Assembly: GCF_000012985.1 (NCBI RefSeq)
Contig: NC_007645.1
Span: forward strand, 4,424,581 to 4,488,580
DNA from: Hahella chejuensis KCTC 2396
Lineage (GTDB): Bacteria > Pseudomonadota > Gammaproteobacteria > Pseudomonadales > Oleiphilaceae
Reading direction: 5' to 3'
DNA: 64,000 nt
Shown here: positions 26,194 through 34,479 of the stretch, piece after piece
Layout: every line of letters begins with the position of its first letter
Position numbering within the stretch: position 1 is the first letter of the stretch
Program-made: the position numbers and the translations under genes
The notes under the pieces: model-generated
The model's input: only the letters and a program-made list of their open reading frames with translations
The model's database searches: none
What the model was told of the DNA's origin: nothing

Positions 26194-27819
26194 ATGCTGT
26201 TCAAGACCTATCAAAAGAAAAAGTTTTTGCTGGTCGATGATTTTGACAACTTCATCTTCTCACTCAAACAAATGCTGCGCCGACTCGGCGCGGAAGATAT
26301 CGACAGCGCTCGCAACGGCGAAGATGCGGTACAGCTGTTCTTACGCAAGCACTATGATGTGGTTTTCTGCGACTACAACATGGGGGAGCACAAGAACGGA
26401 CAACAAGTACTGGAGGAATTACGCTTCCGTAAACTACTGAAAAATACAGATATATTTTTGCTTGTTAGTGCAGAAGCCGCCAAAGACATGGTGTTTGGCG
26501 CACTGGAGTGCCAGCCTGACGGTTACATCACGAAACCAATCACTCAATCCATACTGCAAAACCGACTTGATAAGTTAATGGAGCAAAAAGAGGCTACGGC
26601 GGATATCAATCGCGCGATTGATCTGGAGGATTACTCCAAGGCCATTTCTCTATGCAATCAACACCTAAAGGCTAACACTAAATATCGTTCCTGGACCGTA
26701 AAAACCTTGGCGAATCTGTACTATCTCAGCGGCGACTTGGCGCACTCCAAACAGATCTATGAAGATATTCTGCAAAAGCGCCGGCTGGACTGGGCGCGTT
26801 TGGGGCTAGGGAAAGTGCTGTTGGCGGAAGGCAATGCGCAGGAGGCGGCGGTTAAATTCGAGGAGCTGATCGAAGAGCAGCCTCTGTTAGTGGAAGCTTA
26901 TGACTGGCTGGCGAAAGCACAGCGTCATATTGGCCAAGGCAAAAAAGCCCAGGGGACGCTGCAACAAGCGGTGGATATTTCCCCACGAGCCTTACTGCGC
27001 CAAAAAGAACTGGCGGAAATCAGCCGCTCGCTGCATGACCTGGAAACCGCCTCCAAAGCGTATCGGCATACCAATAAGCTGAGCGAACATTCCTGCCACG
27101 AATCACCCGAGCTGTATCTGGACTTCACCCGTTGCCTGTCCGACCTATCGGAAGGCGATACATCATCACAAGGCCAAAAGCTGGCCTCGGAGGCCAACGC
27201 AGCCCTTGACCGCATTCGCAGAAAATACAAAGACGATCCAGCGACACAGCTGAAAAGTCACATGGTCGAGGCCAGAGTCTGGTCAGGCCAAGGCAAAGCC
27301 CAGGAAGGCGCCAAAGCGCTGAAGCAGGCGCAAACCTACTTCGACGAGGCCGCCAAGGATAATCCAGACATTGCACTGGAAATGGCGCAAACGTTATACG
27401 CATTGAATCAAGAGAAAGAAGCCGAACAGCTACTGTCCGAACTGGCCGCCAAGTATCCGGATAATGAGAAACTGCAAGATCGAATCGAAGAACTGCGCGA
27501 CGAGCCGGTCAGTCTGAAACAAAGAATCAAAGCCCGGGAGCTCAATAGAAAAGGCATTCAGCTATACGAGGAAGGCGCCTTGTCGGATGGGGTGGCCGTA
27601 TTCAAGGAAGCGATGGCGATTACACCGGCGCATGTCGGTCTGAATCTAAACCTGCTGCAAACACTGATCAAGTCCGCCGCACAGACCAAACTGAATGCGG
27701 AATATCAGGGGCTCGCGCAGCAGTGTCTGAGTCGGCTGCAACGACTGACGCCGCAACACAGGCAGCACAAACGCTATCAACACCTGTTGCAGCGATACCA
27801 GCAAATTCAACGAGGTTAA
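26194..27819 (+). CDS. Receiver-TPR fusion protein
   Basis: A 541-residue cytosolic protein. The N-terminal receiver (about 8-130) has Asp15-Asp16, phosphoacceptor Asp60 in FCDYNMGEHKNGQ, LLVSAE and YITKPI. The rest is helical with tetratricopeptide repeats, for instance TLANLYYLSGDLAHSKQIYEDIL, RLGLGKVLLAEGNAQEAAVKFEEL and a C-terminal NRKGIQLYEEGALSDGVAVFKEAM. Phosphorylation of the receiver probably controls protein binding by the TPR part; there is no DNA-binding domain. The next gene, a histidine kinase, begins 6 bases later, so the two form a translationally close pair and a likely cognate kinase-substrate pair. Confidence 0.85.
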   Translation: MLFKTYQKKKFLLVDDFDNFIFSLKQMLRRLGAEDIDSARNGEDAVQLFLRKHYDVVFCDYNMGEHKNGQQVLEELRFRKLLKNTDIFLLVSAEAAKDMVFGALECQPDGYITKPITQSILQNRLDKLMEQKEATADINRAIDLEDYSKAISLCNQHLKANTKYRSWTVKTLANLYYLSGDLAHSKQIYEDILQKRRLDWARLGLGKVLLAEGNAQEAAVKFEELIEEQPLLVEAYDWLAKAQRHIGQGKKAQGTLQQAVDISPRALLRQKELAEISRSLHDLETASKAYRHTNKLSEHSCHESPELYLDFTRCLSDLSEGDTSSQGQKLASEANAALDRIRRKYKDDPATQLKSHMVEARVWSGQGKAQEGAKALKQAQTYFDEAAKDNPDIALEMAQTLYALNQEKEAEQLLSELAAKYPDNEKLQDRIEELRDEPVSLKQRIKARELNRKGIQLYEEGALSDGVAVFKEAMAITPAHVGLNLNLLQTLIKSAAQTKLNAEYQGLAQQCLSRLQRLTPQHRQHKRYQHLLQRYQQIQRG

Positions 27820-27825
27820 GACACC

Positions 27826-28515
27826 GTGACACAGAAAAACAAACTGGACTTCAGCTTTATCATGGCGGCCAGCGTTCACGATATGAAAAACTCTCTGAGC
27901 ATGTTGCTGCACTCGCTGGACGAAGTGAATCACGAAATCGCGGAACTGGATCTTCCCATCGCCCAACGTATGGCCACGCTGCAGTACGAAGCTGCGCGGG
28001 TCAACAACGATCTAGTGCAATTATTAAGTCTGTACAAGCTTGATTCAGACATGCTGACCGCAGACATCGACGAGCACTTCCTGCTGGATTTTCTGGAAGA
28101 GCAAGTGGCGCGCTACCTTCCACTCTTCGCCGCTCGCAACATGTGTTGTGAAGTAGACTGTGATGAGAGATTAACGGGCTATTTTGATAGCGATCTGGTG
28201 TCCGGCGTAGTGAACAACATTCTCGCCAATGCGATTCGCTACAGTCGCAGTCAGATAAGAGTATCGGCCAGAACAGTAGAGGATGGCCTTTACATTACGA
28301 TCGAAGACGACGGCCAGGGGTTCCCCGCCAAGATGGTGGAAATTCCCGAACAGTTATCGACAGAAGTGGATTTCGAGTCAGGCAGCACTAATCTGGGTTT
28401 GTATTTCGCCCACCGCATAGCGCAGCTGCACATGCAGAAAGGCAAAACGGGCAAGATTGCATTGCGCAATGGCGGCGCACTGAATGGCGGCGTCTTCGAA
28501 ATGTACCTGCCTTAA
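27826..28515 (+). CDS. Small soluble sensor histidine kinase
   Basis: A 229-residue kinase beginning with GTG at 27826, with CGAGG upstream. It lacks any sensor or membrane segment: the phosphoacceptor helix starts almost at once (FIMAASVHDMKNSLSMLL, His18) and is followed by the HATPase domain with N-box NNILANAIRYS, DDGQGFP and a G2-like GSTNLGLYFAHRIAQLH. It thus depends on another protein for input, for which the membrane-anchored receiver or the TPR protein upstream are candidates. A GC-rich hairpin ends the unit. Confidence 0.87.
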   Translation: MTQKNKLDFSFIMAASVHDMKNSLSMLLHSLDEVNHEIAELDLPIAQRMATLQYEAARVNNDLVQLLSLYKLDSDMLTADIDEHFLLDFLEEQVARYLPLFAARNMCCEVDCDERLTGYFDSDLVSGVVNNILANAIRYSRSQIRVSARTVEDGLYITIEDDGQGFPAKMVEIPEQLSTEVDFESGSTNLGLYFAHRIAQLHMQKGKTGKIALRNGGALNGGVFEMYLP

Positions 28516-28528
28516 ACCTTCCCGCCCC

Positions 28529-28549
28529 GCCGCCGGGGAATCCGGCGGC
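28529..28549. terminator. GC-rich hairpin between convergent genes
   Basis: GCCGCCGG (28529-28536) pairs with CCGGCGGC (28542-28549) over loop GGAAT. It sits between the histidine kinase stop and the convergent SEC-C gene. No long T-run follows, so efficiency is uncertain. Confidence 0.55.
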
Positions 28550-28561
28550 CGCAGGGTTAAA

Positions 28562-29329
28562 TCACAAGCAACACTTCTTGAACTTTTTGCCGCTCCCACA
28601 GGGACAAGGGTCATTACGACCGACTTTGGGCTCTTCCCGCACCAGTGGATCATGGTGCTGAAAGTAAACGGACAGGCCCCGTCCCGCCTTGGCGTATCGC
28701 ATCAGATACCCATTCAGATCCTCATGAGCGCCGCGCAACTCCTCACGGAAGTCATCCTGTTGAGATGCGCCTTCGCGCTCCAGAATCTCCAGCGCAGCGT
28801 CCACATCCTGAAAGACTTTCAGAATTGAAATAGTGTCGTCCAGATCCCGCGACATTTTCTCGTAGCCGCCGGGATCGCGTTGCGCCAGCATTTCCAGGGC
28901 GCGCATCCAATTTGGCCCCAACCACTCGTCCGCGAGGATAACGCCTTCGCACCAGTTCTCGAAGTTCCGGCGTTCCTCAGTGTCCCAGCTGAACTGGCAG
29001 TCCGATGGCAACGTTAACGCGCAGGCTTCTATTTGTCCGCGGATTTCCTGATACAGCGCCTTCATGTCCTCGATCACTGTCGAGTCAGCCCGGCACAGTT
29101 CTTCCTGATAGCATTCTCCCAAAGCGACGGGCAGCCAGTATTCCTCGTCTATTTCAACAGGGCAACAGGCTAATCCGAACAAAAAACCGTGACATTGATT
29201 GTAATTAAGCAAGTCCTCACAGCGTTCGGCGTCACACAAGAATGCGCGCAGGTCAATAAATCGCGGATCAGATTCATAGCCCGAAGCGACATGTCCCCTC
29301 GGGTATACGGAAGGAAATTCAACTCCCAT
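28562..29329 (-). CDS. UPF0149 (YecA-like) protein with C-terminal SEC-C zinc motif
   Basis: A 255-residue protein from the ATG at 29329 (AAAGGA 9-10 bases upstream); an earlier ATG at 29362 has no site. The main helical part matches the YecA/UPF0149 pattern, with [18 protein letters not shown], an acidic middle and [23 protein letters not shown]. The last 22 residues are a SEC-C motif ([20 protein letters not shown]), the zinc-binding tail also found at the C-terminus of SecA. Function is unknown; family members may associate with SecB or ribosomes. It stands alone, convergent to the kinase gene. Confidence 0.85.
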   Translation of the reverse strand: MGVEFPSVYPRGHVASGYESDPRFIDLRAFLCDAERCEDLLNYNQCHGFLFGLACCPVEIDEEYWLPVALGECYQEELCRADSTVIEDMKALYQEIRGQIEACALTLPSDCQFSWDTEERRNFENWCEGVILADEWLGPNWMRALEMLAQRDPGGYEKMSRDLDDTISILKVFQDVDAALEILEREGASQQDDFREELRGAHEDLNGYLMRYAKAGRGLSVYFQHHDPLVREEPKVGRNDPCPCGSGKKFKKCCL

Positions 29330-29362
29330 ACCACTCGATCCTTTTAGTAATCTGTTATTCAT

Positions 29363-29685
29363 TCAAGTGTAAAACGAAACAGGCAATATTGTTAGTAATT
29401 TAATATGGCGCCAGAGCGCCTGCGCGTTGGCTCCGGGGCCCGCCAAACAGGCCTCGTCAGACTACGCCCCTTTCTACGCCCAAAGAAAACGACCTCTACT
29501 CCCCCATTCACCCCCGCCTCCCCCCTTGAGCGGCTGTTTACCCGTATTTTTTACCCCCATAACATTCTGGGTAATAACGCCGCCGACATGACCCGCACGC
29601 CTGTTGCACATAAAAAACCAAAGCGGCCTATAACAAAAATAAACAGCCGTACCGGCCAGCGAGAGGCCGCCGGCGGAGCACCCTT
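29363..29685. promoter_or_regulatory. Promoter region of the MalT-like gene with phased C-tracts
   Basis: No gene is seen. At 29491-29526 CCCCC runs begin near 29501, 29511 and 29519, about one helical turn apart. On the reverse strand they read as GGGGGAG, GGGGGTGA and GGGGGGAGG blocks, similar to MalT boxes (GGGGA-GAGG type). Related runs precede the amylase gene, so autoregulation by the MalT-like protein is plausible but inferred. Confidence 0.4.
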
Positions 29686-32409
29686 ATGACAACGAGCGAC
29701 GCACCTGAAGCAAGACCGCTGATTCCCAGCAAGTTTTCACCGCCGCAAACTGGCTCCCACGTTCTGAGCCGCCCTCGTCTGGAAGCCGCCTTAATTGACG
29801 CCGCCAGCAAACCCTTATGCATCGTGCGCGCACCGGCGGGTTTCGGAAAGACGACGTTGATGACCCATTGGAGCCGCCGTCAGCCAGGACGGATCGCCTG
29901 GATCAACCTGGATGAATTGGATAACGACCCAATTCTTTTCGGACGCTATCTGGTAGCGACATTGTCCCGCCAGGCGCCAGAGCTTCAGGGGCCGCTGTCT
30001 CGCGTTGAAGGCGCGCTGTCTGAATATGATCTTATCTGGCTCACGGGAAAGCTGTGCAATGAATTAAGCACTCTGGATCAACAACTCGTCTTGGTGCTGG
30101 ACGACTATCACCATGTGCATAACGAACACATCCATGCCGCGCTGCGATTTCTGATTCAGCATCAGCCGCCTGCGCTACGCCTGTTTATCCTGACGCGCGC
30201 TGAACCGCCGTTAGGATTAGCGAACTGGCGCGTGCGCGGCATGCTGCACGAGATTGGAACTGACGAGCTGGGTTTTACACTGGAGGAGGCGCAGCAATTT
30301 CTTCATGAAAAAAATGGACTGCGCGTCGAAGACCCACAAGCATTGCAGGAGGCGTTGCAGCGCTTGAAAGGCTGGGCCGCGGGCTTGCAGATTATTGCGT
30401 TGTCGGCTCCGGCCAAAGATTCACTCAATGACTACCTGAGACGCTTTAACGGCGCCCACACGCATGTTCTGGACTTTCTTGCGGAAGAAGTTCTCAGCAA
30501 ACAACCACCGGAACGCCAGGCGTTTTTGCTACAAACGAGTGTGTTGGAGCGTTTTAATTCCGAACTGGCGCAAGCGGTGACGGAGCACAAAGAAAGCTTC
30601 GGCATGCTTCAGGACCTGGAGAAAGGCGGTATGTTTATCGCCCCATTGGATGAATATCGCACCTGGTACAGCTACCACCCGTTTTTCGCCGAGTTTCTAC
30701 GTCATCAACTACAGCTCCAGGCGACCTCTCAGACCATCATCGACTTGCATCGAAGGGCATACGAATGGTGGCTGCAAAAAGCCCAGACTGCTGAAGCCCT
30801 GACTCACCTATTGCAGATAGGCGATCCGATGCTGATCGCCGAAGCTCTATCACTCCATGGATGGTCGCTTTTTGAGCAAGGTCGACTCAGTCTCATTGAG
30901 CAGTGTCTGGATGTTCTTCCCGAAACCGTCATCGCCAACGACAACAGACTCGCACTACTGAGAGCCTGGGTATGTCTGACGCAAGCCGATCCAGACTCAT
31001 TGGAAGAAGCGCTCAACCAGGCGGAACAACGTTTGCCAGACCAGCAGGAAGAAGCCCAGTGGCGACGGGTCAGCGCAGAAATCAGCGCGCTCAAAGCCCA
31101 GTTATACGCCACGGTCGAAGACATTGAGGCGGCGCACAATCATGCGCGGCAGGCGTTGGCGATTAGTTCCAGCGCCTCCAACGCCGCCGCCATCGCCCTG
31201 TCTGTACTGGGAGAAACTCACGTATGCAGAGGAGAGCTGGATCAGGCTCGAGACGCTTTTATGCAGGCGGAAGCCTCCGCGCGCGCCGCCGACTCCATGC
31301 ACGGCTTGCTCTGGACGCTTGGACAACAGGCGGATGTCTTGCGCCACCAAGGGGATCTGGTGGGATGCCATCAACAGCAAACCTTCATCTTGCAACTGGC
31401 GCGCGAGCATCACCTTGCGCAAACGCCAGTCATGGAGTTCATTCATCGACAACGGGCCGACCTGCTCATCGAGTGGCTGCAATGCCATGAAGCCGCTCAG
31501 CATTGTGACGCCGGACTACGCATCGTCGAGCACCTTGAGCCCCATTGCGCCGTCCCTCTCAACGCATTGAAAGCCAGCATCGCACTGCAACAGGGTGAAG
31601 CAGGCGCAGCGGACACTTACTTGCGCAAAAATACGCTATTAATGCGCGAATATCGTTGCCACTCGGACTGGCGCGCCCTGTCCGCATCCATCCAGCTTCG
31701 TTATTGGCGACAACAGCGCAATCTATCCGCCATTCATGAGTGGCTGAGCGCTGAGCCCCCACCCAGTCCCGCCCCAAGCCATTTTCAACAACGCCGGGCG
31801 CGCAACCTCGCCTTTGCGTTACTCAGCCTGGACAGATCCCGGGAAGCGGCGCAAATACTGCTGCCACTAACCGCTCAGTCTCGTCAATTTGGTCTGCGCC
31901 TGAGTGAGATGGAAAACCAGATTCTTACAACCTGGGCCTGTCTGCGTCTGGGGAACGAGAAGGAGGCCAGTGACGCCCTGTTGCGCGCCCTGCAACTGGC
32001 GGAACCCATGCGCGCAGTCGCCAGTTTGTTACAAGCGCCGGAGTGGCTACTGGATTTCTATGCTTTTCTGCTGGACGACTCTCGCCTGTCCAGCGCCGAA
32101 CGCCGTCATTTGCAACGGGTGTTGGAGCTATCCAAACGTCAGCACAGGCCACAGAAGAAAACGCGCAACATGCCGGAACAAGCCAGAGCGCTGGCGCTTA
32201 CTCCGAAAGAATGGGAAGTGTTGCGCTTAATAGGCGAAGGCAGCAGCAATGAACGCATCGCCGAGCGACTGTATGTGGCGCCAAGCACCGTACGCAGCCA
32301 CATCAAACATGTGTATCAGAAATTGGGCATATCCAGCCGGGTGGAAGCCCGGCGGGTTTCCCTCGATTTATCGCAGGGCCGGGTCGCCGGCCTTGGCGAA
32401 CAGGGGTAG
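29686..32409 (+). CDS. malT: MalT-type LuxR-family transcriptional activator
   Basis: A 907-residue regulator of MalT length and layout. The N-terminal STAND ATPase begins PLIPSKFSPPQ with Walker A RAPAGFGKTT (about residue 50) and a VLVLDDYHHVHN Walker B. A winged-helix and TPR-like helical region occupies the middle. The C-terminus is a LuxR HTH: LTPKEWEVLRLIGEGSSNERIAERLYV followed by VRSHIKHVYQKLGI. Such proteins activate starch or maltodextrin genes on binding maltotriose and ATP. The maltotetraose-forming amylase lies 200 bases downstream, which supports that role, although other MalT-like regulators control unrelated pathways. Confidence 0.85.
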   Translation: MTTSDAPEARPLIPSKFSPPQTGSHVLSRPRLEAALIDAASKPLCIVRAPAGFGKTTLMTHWSRRQPGRIAWINLDELDNDPILFGRYLVATLSRQAPELQGPLSRVEGALSEYDLIWLTGKLCNELSTLDQQLVLVLDDYHHVHNEHIHAALRFLIQHQPPALRLFILTRAEPPLGLANWRVRGMLHEIGTDELGFTLEEAQQFLHEKNGLRVEDPQALQEALQRLKGWAAGLQIIALSAPAKDSLNDYLRRFNGAHTHVLDFLAEEVLSKQPPERQAFLLQTSVLERFNSELAQAVTEHKESFGMLQDLEKGGMFIAPLDEYRTWYSYHPFFAEFLRHQLQLQATSQTIIDLHRRAYEWWLQKAQTAEALTHLLQIGDPMLIAEALSLHGWSLFEQGRLSLIEQCLDVLPETVIANDNRLALLRAWVCLTQADPDSLEEALNQAEQRLPDQQEEAQWRRVSAEISALKAQLYATVEDIEAAHNHARQALAISSSASNAAAIALSVLGETHVCRGELDQARDAFMQAEASARAADSMHGLLWTLGQQADVLRHQGDLVGCHQQQTFILQLAREHHLAQTPVMEFIHRQRADLLIEWLQCHEAAQHCDAGLRIVEHLEPHCAVPLNALKASIALQQGEAGAADTYLRKNTLLMREYRCHSDWRALSASIQLRYWRQQRNLSAIHEWLSAEPPPSPAPSHFQQRRARNLAFALLSLDRSREAAQILLPLTAQSRQFGLRLSEMENQILTTWACLRLGNEKEASDALLRALQLAEPMRAVASLLQAPEWLLDFYAFLLDDSRLSSAERRHLQRVLELSKRQHRPQKKTRNMPEQARALALTPKEWEVLRLIGEGSSNERIAERLYVAPSTVRSHIKHVYQKLGISSRVEARRVSLDLSQGRVAGLGEQG

Positions 32410-32430
32410 GCCGGCGGACCTAAACGCTGA

Positions 32431-32451
32431 AAATCCCCCCGTAAATCCCCC
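32431..32451. promoter_or_regulatory. Tandem AAATCCCCC motifs before the amylase gene (possible MalT boxes)
   Basis: AAATCCCCCC at 32431-32440 is repeated as AAATCCCCC at 32443-32451, a 12-base step; on the reverse strand these read GGGGGATTT twice. They lie about 160 bases before the amylase ATG and resemble the G-rich MalT box core. Binding by the adjacent MalT-like protein is an inference. Confidence 0.4.
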
Positions 32452-32606
32452 ATTTGCATGGAAGCGTCCCAAGCTCGCCTTGGTTATGATCAAAGGGTAA
32501 CGTACATCCGAAGCGGCCATAAGGGCCGCCGCCAATTCCACGAGCTTGGCGCACGGATGAACCAATATGGACTTTAGAAAAAATACAATACCGGAGCTCA
32601 TTCATT

Positions 32607-33950
32607 ATGTTGAAAGTTCATCGTCCAACCCGAATTTCTCTCGTCATCCGACACGCAATCGCCTGTGCGGCCGCCGCTGCGTTAGGTGTTTCCGCAGTCG
32701 CCGCGAACGCTGAAAGTTCCGGCAAAAGCGGCGCCGGCGTCCGCTTTCACGGCGGCGACGAGATAATCCTGCAAGGTTTCCACTGGAACGTCGTACGCAC
32801 AGCGGAGCGCAACTGGTACAACATCCTGCAAAGTAAGGCCCAGCAAATCAGCGAAGACGGCTTCACCGCCATCTGGATGCCTGTACCCTGGCGGGACAAC
32901 TCTTCCTGGCAAGCGTCCAGCGATACGCGCTTTGGCGGCGAAGGCTACTTTTGGGCCGATATGGATAAAAACAGCCGCTACGGCGACGACGGCCAGCTGA
33001 AACAGGCCGCCTCCGCCCTGAAAAATAAAGGCGTAAAAGTCATCTACGACATCGTGCCCAATCATCACGATCGCGGGCACAGCAATGACTCCCTCAATCT
33101 GCCCTCCGGACAAGGCTACTATCGCTCCGACTGCAGCTCCTGCGACGATGGCGACCCATTCATGGACGGCGGCTCAGATTTCAGCACCGCCCACCCGGAT
33201 GTATACGATCTGTTTAAGAATGAACTGGTCAACCTGAAGACCAACTACAGCGCGGGCGGATTCCGTTTCGACTTTGTCCGGGGTTACGCGCCGGAGCGCA
33301 TCAGCGCCTGGATGAGCGCCTCTCTGGACAGCGGATATTGCGTTGGCGAGCTGTGGAAAGGTCCCAGCGAATATCCGTCCTGGGACTGGCGTCATAGCGC
33401 CAGCTGGCAGGAAATACTGAAAGATTTCACAGATGCCTCTGACTGCTCCGTCTTCGACTTCGCCCTGAAAGAACGCATGCAAAACGGCTCCATCTCAGAC
33501 TGGAGATACGGGCTCAACGGCAACCCCAGCGCCCAATGGCGCGAGGTCGCGGTCACATTCGTCGACAATCATGACACCGGCTACTCTCCCGGCCCTCTGG
33601 GCGGTCAGCATCATTGGGCGCTACCGGATTGGAAACGCAAAATGGCTTACGCCTACATTCTCTCCAGCCCCGGCACGCCGGTTGTGTATTGGCCTCACAT
33701 GTATGACTGGGGAATGCGCGACTTCATCCGCAATCTGATTCAACTACGCAAATCCGCTGGCGTGAAAGCTTACTCCGGCGTGCAATTCCATGACGGATTC
33801 AGCGGATTGGTGGGAACCACAAGCGGCAGCAACGGGAAGTTGCTATTCGCCATCGACTCCAACTTCAGTTCGCCAAACCAAGTGGCGGGGGGGGCCTGGA
33901 ATCTGGCGGTCAATGAGGACAATGGCCGCATTCGCATCTGGCGTCAGTAA
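32607..33950 (+). CDS. Secreted maltotetraose-forming alpha-amylase (GH13)
   Basis: A 447-residue secreted amylase closely following the Pseudomonas stutzeri G4-amylase sequence that I recognise: VRFHGGDEIILQGFHWNVVR, WMPVPWRD, GFRFDFVRGYAPER, CVGELWKGPSEYPSWDW and VTFVDNHDTGYSPG. The catalytic triad is Asp222, Glu248 and Asp323, each exactly 29 positions after the mature stutzeri numbering as I recall it. A signal peptide ends near residue 35 (VSAVAANA). The family releases maltotetraose from starch ends. The C-terminal starch-binding domain (CBM20) of the full-length Pseudomonas enzyme is missing; the protein ends after the C domain. GGAGC precedes the ATG. It lies downstream of the MalT-like gene. 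Confidence 0.92.
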   Translation: MLKVHRPTRISLVIRHAIACAAAAALGVSAVAANAESSGKSGAGVRFHGGDEIILQGFHWNVVRTAERNWYNILQSKAQQISEDGFTAIWMPVPWRDNSSWQASSDTRFGGEGYFWADMDKNSRYGDDGQLKQAASALKNKGVKVIYDIVPNHHDRGHSNDSLNLPSGQGYYRSDCSSCDDGDPFMDGGSDFSTAHPDVYDLFKNELVNLKTNYSAGGFRFDFVRGYAPERISAWMSASLDSGYCVGELWKGPSEYPSWDWRHSASWQEILKDFTDASDCSVFDFALKERMQNGSISDWRYGLNGNPSAQWREVAVTFVDNHDTGYSPGPLGGQHHWALPDWKRKMAYAYILSSPGTPVVYWPHMYDWGMRDFIRNLIQLRKSAGVKAYSGVQFHDGFSGLVGTTSGSNGKLLFAIDSNFSSPNQVAGGAWNLAVNEDNGRIRIWRQ

Positions 33951-33956
33951 CGCTAT

Positions 33957-33983
33957 CCCCCGGGTGGCTCGCGCCCGGGGTTT
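33957..33983 (+). terminator. Hairpin after the amylase gene
   Basis: CCCCGGG (33957-33963) pairs with CCCGGGG (33974-33980) and is followed by TTT, 4 bases after the amylase stop. The T-run is short, so this is a weak terminator candidate. Confidence 0.6.
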
Positions 33984-34122
33984 CCCCTCTCACAGACACA
34001 ATTTCGACGTAGACCAATAACAAAAATCAATCAAAACGTTATTAACTATCAATTTTCCTATACTCGCCTCCCCGTATAATCTATGTCGCATTGTTTTACA
34101 CACTTCTCCGGAGGTATCAATC

Positions 34123-34380
34123 ATGTATACGGTGATTTTTGGTCGGTCAGGTTGCCCCTATTGCGTTAGAGCCAAACAAATTGCAGAGCAGTTAAAAGAT
34201 CAGCGACAAGATTTCGACTTCCGCTACATCGATATTCACGAGGAAGGCATCAGTAAAGCCGATTTGGAGAAAACCGTCGGCAAGCCGGTGCTGACTGTGC
34301 CGCAGATATTTATCGACAAAGAACACATTGGCGGCTGCAATGAGTTTGAAAACTACGTTCGCCAAAACCTGACGCACTGA
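34123..34380 (+). CDS. grxA: Glutaredoxin, GrxA type
   Basis: An 85-residue dithiol glutaredoxin, the size of Escherichia coli Grx1. The active site is CPYC (residues 12-15) after a TVIFGRSG strand, with the substrate-loop VPQIFID (TVPQIF) and GGCNEFENYV for glutathione binding. It reduces disulfides such as that of ribonucleotide reductase with glutathione in the cytoplasm. A strong GGAGG lies before the ATG. It is monocistronic, with a promoter region upstream and a bidirectional terminator 36 bases downstream. Confidence 0.93.
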   Translation: MYTVIFGRSGCPYCVRAKQIAEQLKDQRQDFDFRYIDIHEEGISKADLEKTVGKPVLTVPQIFIDKEHIGGCNEFENYVRQNLTH

Positions 34381-34415
34381 CTCGACAGTAGTCGAATGTA
34401 ATACATAACGCCAAT

Positions 34416-34445
34416 AAAAAAGAGGCCGTCCAAGACCTCTTTTTT
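34416..34445. terminator. Bidirectional rho-independent terminator
   Basis: AAAAAAGAGG (34416-34425) pairs with CCTCTTTTTT (34436-34445), giving A- and T-runs on either side. It serves the glutaredoxin gene (plus) and the convergent OmpA-family gene (minus). Confidence 0.9.
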
Positions 34446-34479
34446 TCTTAAGCGAGCAGTGCGATACAGGCCCGCCCCG

